A DNA stretch of 8,103 nt from a bacterium (GTDB lineage: Bacteria > Desulfobacterota > GWC2-55-46). Made by a program: the position numbers and the translations under genes. Below are positions 4,402-8,103 of the stretch, piece after piece (the first letter of the stretch is position 1; each line of letters begins with the position of its first letter). Under the pieces are notes generated by a model, which made no database searches, had not been told where the DNA came from, and saw only the letters and a program-made list of their open reading frames with translations. The stretch covers positions 1 to 8,103 of the forward strand of contig DAIDBB010000425.1 in assembly GCA_027310325.1 (NCBI GenBank), read 5' to 3'.

Positions 4402-5382
4402 CTAAGCCCCGCAAAGGTCCATGATAAGCTTCGATAATATGAACTCCCCTGGGAACCTTCCCGTCTTAAGGTCGGTATCAGCTGCTTTGAGCGTAAGAAT
4501 GGCCTTTTTAAGCTCCCCCTCGGTGAAGGAGCGGCTCCTTTTCACATAGCTTTCAAGGCGGAACTGCGGCACACCGGCCGCCCCGGCTAGCCTGGGGCCA
4601 ACCACACCCTTCCTGGCCAGGGCCTTGAGCCTTAACAGCGTCCGAATCTGTCTTGATATCGCCCCGAGGACCTTTACAGGCTCCTCGCCGGAGACCTTGC
4701 CGAATACCTTAAGGGCCTTTTTCAGGTCTTTACTCCCTATGGCATCCGAAAGGTCGAAGATTGTCTCCTCCTTGCAATCAAGCCCGGCGTCCTCCACATC
4801 CGAGTCTTCAACGGTACTCTTCTCGCCCGCGAACAATATGATCTTATCAAGCTCCCCTTTTACGTCCCTAAGCCTGTTCCCTGCTATTTGAAGGAGCTTT
4901 CGCGCGGCGGTATCGGTAATCTCCTTACCCTGTCCCCTTGCCTCCTTCTTTATCCAAAGAAGGAGGTCTCTTTCATAAAGCCGGCCGCATGCCTTAAGAT
5001 ACCCTTTTTCGTCCAGAAGCCTTAAGAAATCCGCGCTCTTCTCTATCTTGGCAGCATTGCTTATGAAAACAAGGCACGCGAACGGCGACGGGTTCTTTAT
5101 ATACTCGTAATACTCTCTTTCCTGCGCGGCCTTTATGGACTCCGCGTTTTTTACAACGACGACCCTTCTGTCGGAAAAAGCCGGAAAAGTTGACGCAACG
5201 GAGATCACATCCGCCGGCAAAGCGGACTTGCCGTCAAAAGCATGATAGTTCATTGACTCGAACCCGCCCTTAAGCGCCGCGGACTTTATCCCGTTCAAGG
5301 CCTCTTCGGCCATATAGTCCTCAGTCCCGTAAATATAGTAAACGGGCTTAAGATCGAGTGATTTCGGGCTATCTTTCGTCAT
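4402..5382 (-). CDS. holA: DNA polymerase III subunit delta
   Basis: The delta subunit is the wrench of the clamp loader that opens the DnaN ring during chromosome replication. The 326-residue length fits the family (E. coli 343). Visible landmarks are the N-terminal YYIYGTEDYMAEEA (15-28), the FSDRRVVVVKN strand (69-79) typical of delta, LVFISNAAK (104-112) in the position of the usual LLV.T.KLD strand, the GNRLRDVKGELDKIILFAG region (168-186), ETIFDLSDAIGSKDLKKAL (206-224), LGAISRQIRTLLRLKAL (239-255), and the C-terminal AADTDLKTGR (300-309). It starts with ATG directly abutting the lptE stop (TAAATG, no spacing), so it is translated by coupling. The leuS-lptE-holA order matches E. coli and supports the call. 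It ends about 40 bp before the shared terminator. Confidence 0.96.
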   Translation of the reverse strand: MTKDSPKSLDLKPVYYIYGTEDYMAEEALNGIKSAALKGGFESMNYHAFDGKSALPADVISVASTFPAFSDRRVVVVKNAESIKAAQEREYYEYIKNPSPFACLVFISNAAKIEKSADFLRLLDEKGYLKACGRLYERDLLLWIKKEARGQGKEITDTAARKLLQIAGNRLRDVKGELDKIILFAGEKSTVEDSDVEDAGLDCKEETIFDLSDAIGSKDLKKALKVFGKVSGEEPVKVLGAISRQIRTLLRLKALARKGVVGPRLAGAAGVPQFRLESYVKRSRSFTEGELKKAILTLKAADTDLKTGRFPGEFILSKLIMDLCGA

Positions 5383-5889
5383 TTAGAACCTTTCAAGGAC
5401 GCGTTCCTTGGCAAGACGCGCCGAGTTGGACGCGATCTTTTTCATGGCAGCGAGCTCAGCGTCATTTGTGGCAGTGACATCAAGGATATTTACGGTATAA
5501 TCCTCATACCTCGATATCTCGTCCTCCCACAATACCTGGCCGGTATCTTCTTTTACTATCTTAAGGGAAAAGACCAACGTGAGCCTGTACTGCTGGATGA
5601 CGTCGATGCCGGCGAAAGATATCGGGACGATGGTGTAAGATTTTACCACACCCCTCATGACCGCATCACCATTGTCGACTATCCTGACCGTATTTACGAA
5701 CTCGTTTATGAAGGCGGCGGTGATGGCGCCTTCGATATCAGGTTTTCTCGTATCGTTTACGAAGACCGGCATCGACATCGACGATATGCCCCATGCCGTC
5801 ATGGGACCCCTGCCTGCCATATGGTATCCGCATCCGGTGAGGATAAGAAATAGGATTATGGATAAAAGAGTTCTTCGCAAAAAAAACAT
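5383..5889 (-). CDS. lptE: LPS-assembly lipoprotein LptE
   Basis: LptE sits inside the LptD barrel in the outer membrane and helps insert lipopolysaccharide. The 168-residue protein has a signal peptide with basic RR at 5-6, a hydrophobic core LLSIILFLI and the lipobox LTGC at 17-20, followed by GYHMAGRG, the GCGYH start common to LptE. MPVFVNDTRKPDIEGAITAAFINEF (about 40-65) and the later YRLTLVFSLKIV strand and GQVLWEDEISRYEDY segment match the family pattern. Sequence conservation in LptE is low, so gene context carries weight: it lies between leuS and holA, as in E. coli. The ATG overlaps the leuS stop by one base (TGATG), and no strong Shine-Dalgarno is seen, suggesting coupled translation. 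Confidence 0.92.
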   Translation of the reverse strand: MFFLRRTLLSIILFLILTGCGYHMAGRGPMTAWGISSMSMPVFVNDTRKPDIEGAITAAFINEFVNTVRIVDNGDAVMRGVVKSYTIVPISFAGIDVIQQYRLTLVFSLKIVKEDTGQVLWEDEISRYEDYTVNILDVTATNDAELAAMKKIASNSARLAKERVLERF

Positions 5890-8103
5890 CAGGAAACCAC
5901 CATGTTTATTATCTTATTGGGAACGTATATGATTTTTTTTATGGTCTTGCCGTTGACCCATTCGAGGGACTTCTCGTCTTTCATGACAAGCTCACGGACG
6001 ATATCCTCAGCCGAGTCCACGGGCGCTGTGATCTTGCTTCTCACCTTTCCGTTGATCTGAACGACAAGCATGACCTCTTCTTTTACAAGCGCCGAAACGC
6101 TAGCCTCGGGCCAGGCCGTTTCGTATAAAGGCCTCTTATTCCCAAGCTTCATCCACAGTTCTTCGGAGACATGAGGGGCGAATGGGGATAAAAGCAGCAC
6201 CACCGACTCGACGGCCTCCCGGAATACCTTTTGCTCCATCTTTTTATTCTCACCGTCCGTAAAGCGGAATTGGTAGAGCGCGTTCACGAGCTCCATGACC
6301 GAGCTTATCGCGGTATTAAAATGAAATCTTTCCTCTATGTCCTGCGTGACCTTTTTTATGGTCCTGTGCGTAGCGGCGTGGACCTCTTTCAAGGCCCCAA
6401 CGAGAGCCCCGTCTTTTCCGGCGTCATAAGGGATTTGTCCGTTGAGCGTTTGGATATTTTCAAGGACAAGCCGCCAGACCCTGCCAAGAAACCTGTAAGC
6501 CCCCTCCACCCCCTCCTCGCTCCAGTCAAGGTCCTTTTCGGGAGGAGCGGCGAAAAGGGAAAAGAGCCTTGTGGTATCGGCCCCGTACCTCTCTATGATA
6601 CTATCCGGGTCGACCACGTTCTTTTTTGATTTCGACATCTTCTCGACCGCCCCGACCGTTACAGTAGCGCCGCAATGGACGCATTTTCCTTCTTTCGCCT
6701 CCTCAGGGAAAAGAAAACCGTGTTCCTGGCATTTAAGCGTCTCCTTGCAGACCATCCCCTGGGTAAGCAAATTCCTGAAAGGCTCGTCCTGACGCGTAAG
6801 CCCGAGGCTCCTTAACGCCTTTGTGAAAAACCTCGCGTAAAGGAGGTGGAGTACAGCGTGCTCGATCCCCCCTATATACTGGTCTACAGGCATCCAGTAC
6901 TCAGCGTCCTCCGGTCTAAAAGGCAGGTCCGCTTCTTTGGGTGAGGCGTATCTAAGAAAATACCATGAAGAATCGACGAACGTATCCATCGTGTCCGTCT
7001 CGCGCCGCGCTGGCTTCCCGCACTTAGGGCACTCGGCATTCACGAAGCTTTCGACCCCAGCGAGCGGGGAGAGGCCCTTCCCCGTCAACTTTACATCCTC
7101 GGGTAGTATCACGGGCAGGTCTTCATATGGAACAGGGACGACACCGCAATCCTCGCAGTAGATAACGGGTATTGGGCACCCCCAGTACCTCTGCCTCGAT
7201 ATCCCCCAGTCCCGGAGCTTATAGTTGACTGCCCCGCTGCCAGCTTTTTTCTCCTCGACGAGGCGGACTATGGCAGGGGCGGCCTCGGTATTTTTCATGC
7301 CGTCAAACGGACCCGAGTTTACCATTATGCCTTCATCCGCATAGGCCTTGTCCATGGTCTTGGGGTCAAGGCTGACGCCGGGCGGGTTTATGACCACCGA
7401 TACGGGCAGGCCGTAGGCTTTAGCGAACTCGAAGTCCCGCTGGTCGTGGGCCGGGACGGCCATTACAGCGCCGGTGCCGTACTCCATGAGGACGAAATTC
7501 GCAACATACACCGGGACTTTCGCGCCCGTAAGCGGGTTTACACAGAAAGAGCCTGTAAATACGCCCTCTTTCTTCATCTCTTCCATGTTTCTCTGGGTCC
7601 TGGCCTCGCTTTTTACCTTCGCGACAAAACTTTCGACCTCGCGGCGCCTTTCCGTGGTGGTAAGCCTTTTTACGGCGGGATGTCCGGCGGCAAGGCTCAT
7701 GAACGTAACGCCGTAAAGGGTATCGGGCCTGGTGGTAAATATCTTTATGACTTCCGTTGAACCGTCCGCCTTGAAAAGGACCTCGGCGCCTATGCTTTTG
7801 CCTATCCAGTTCCTCTGCATCACCAGGACCTTCTCGGGCCAGCACGGAAGCCTGTTGGTAAACTCGAGGAGTTCCTCGGCAAAGTCGGTAATCCTGAAGA
7901 ACCATTGATCGAGGTCCTTTGTCTCTACCTGGGAGTCGCACCTCCAGCAAAGCCCTCCCTCGACCTGCTCGTTGGCGAGCACGGTTGCGCAGTTCGGACA
8001 CCAGTTTACCGAAGAACGCTTCTTGTAGGCGAGGCCCTTCTCTAGGAATTTAAGGAATATCCACTGGTTCCATTTGTAATAATCGGGAGCGCATGTAGTA
8101 ACC
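5889..8103 (-). CDS. leuS: Leucyl-tRNA synthetase, 5' end cut by window edge
   Basis: LeuRS charges tRNA(Leu) and edits mischarged products. The frame runs off the right edge: 737 codons are visible, beginning in VTTCAPDYYKWNQW, so the first roughly 90-120 residues, with the HIGH motif, are outside. The GTG at 7980-7982 is internal (Val), not the start. Counting visible residues, a Zn site CPNC (35-38) pairs with CWRC (52-55). The CP1 editing domain shows TTRPDTLYG (123-131) and GTGAVMAVPAHDQRD (209-223). A second four-Cys site is CEDC (316-319) with CPKC (358-361). Then come DTMDTFVDSSWY (370-381), DQYIGGIEHAVLHL (407-420), and the KMSKS loop at nucleotides 6627-6641. Just before KMSKS is an insertion with C-x2-H and C-x2-C spacing. 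The C-terminal VVQINGKVRSKI and YVPNKIINMVV are complete. It is the upstream gene of lptE and holA. Confidence 0.98.
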   Translation of the reverse strand, partial: VTTCAPDYYKWNQWIFLKFLEKGLAYKKRSSVNWCPNCATVLANEQVEGGLCWRCDSQVETKDLDQWFFRITDFAEELLEFTNRLPCWPEKVLVMQRNWIGKSIGAEVLFKADGSTEVIKIFTTRPDTLYGVTFMSLAAGHPAVKRLTTTERRREVESFVAKVKSEARTQRNMEEMKKEGVFTGSFCVNPLTGAKVPVYVANFVLMEYGTGAVMAVPAHDQRDFEFAKAYGLPVSVVINPPGVSLDPKTMDKAYADEGIMVNSGPFDGMKNTEAAPAIVRLVEEKKAGSGAVNYKLRDWGISRQRYWGCPIPVIYCEDCGVVPVPYEDLPVILPEDVKLTGKGLSPLAGVESFVNAECPKCGKPARRETDTMDTFVDSSWYFLRYASPKEADLPFRPEDAEYWMPVDQYIGGIEHAVLHLLYARFFTKALRSLGLTRQDEPFRNLLTQGMVCKETLKCQEHGFLFPEEAKEGKCVHCGATVTVGAVEKMSKSKKNVVDPDSIIERYGADTTRLFSLFAAPPEKDLDWSEEGVEGAYRFLGRVWRLVLENIQTLNGQIPYDAGKDGALVGALKEVHAATHRTIKKVTQDIEERFHFNTAISSVMELVNALYQFRFTDGENKKMEQKVFREAVESVVLLLSPFAPHVSEELWMKLGNKRPLYETAWPEASVSALVKEEVMLVVQINGKVRSKITAPVDSAEDIVRELVMKDEKSLEWVNGKTIKKIIYVPNKIINMVVS

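Noticed and set aside
7420..8001. Long Arg/Gly-rich minus-strand frame overlapping leuS
   Set aside because: It is an out-of-frame reading of conserved LeuRS sequence; the composition is typical of a shifted frame.

Overview
The window looks like ordinary chromosomal core sequence from a Gram-negative bacterium. The LPS-assembly lipoprotein gene lptE and a second small lipoprotein indicate an outer membrane. Gene order leuS-lptE-holA is widespread in Proteobacteria. SelA, a C-terminally extended MobB, and a LeuRS with Cys-rich zinc insertions fit a deltaproteobacterial (Desulfobacterota-like) or neighbouring anaerobic lineage. That placement is inferred from gene content and remembered protein motifs and is not proven. 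Coding DNA is moderately GC-rich with frequent ATA (Ile) and AGG (Arg) codons. The intergenic block at 3540-4041 is clearly AT-rich.

Layout. (1) 1-1119, minus: selA, selenocysteine synthase, truncated by the left edge. (2) 1120-1267: a divergent promoter region; the selA promoter sits so close to its ATG that the mRNA may be leaderless. (3) 1268-3539, plus: a tight four-gene unit of a small lipoprotein, mobB, mobA and mazG. The lipoprotein-mobB gap is 3 nt, and mobB/mobA and mobA/mazG overlap by ATGA. (4) 3540-4041: a 500-bp gene-free region with a cluster of DnaA-box-like 9-mers, an AT-rich stretch, a long imperfect RNA hairpin directly followed by degenerate heptamer repeats, a perfect 16-bp palindrome, and a near-consensus sigma-70 promoter. 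(5) 4042-4311, plus: rpsT (ribosomal protein S20) with a UUG start. (6) 4337-4363: a strong terminator hairpin shared by two converging transcripts. (7) 4402-8103, minus: leuS (5' end beyond the right edge), lptE and holA, translated in the order leuS-lptE-holA with 1-nt overlap or zero spacing.

Functional picture. MobA and MobB build and deliver the bis-MGD molybdenum cofactor, and SelA makes Sec-tRNA(Sec). Their divergent placement fits supply of cofactor and selenocysteine to a Sec-containing molybdo- or tungsto-enzyme such as formate dehydrogenase, although no such enzyme is in the window. MazG cleans NTP pools. The right half is housekeeping: tRNA charging, LPS export, replication clamp loading and the ribosome. 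No mobile element, CRISPR array, tRNA or rRNA was seen. The least explained sequence is the 3540-4041 intergenic block.
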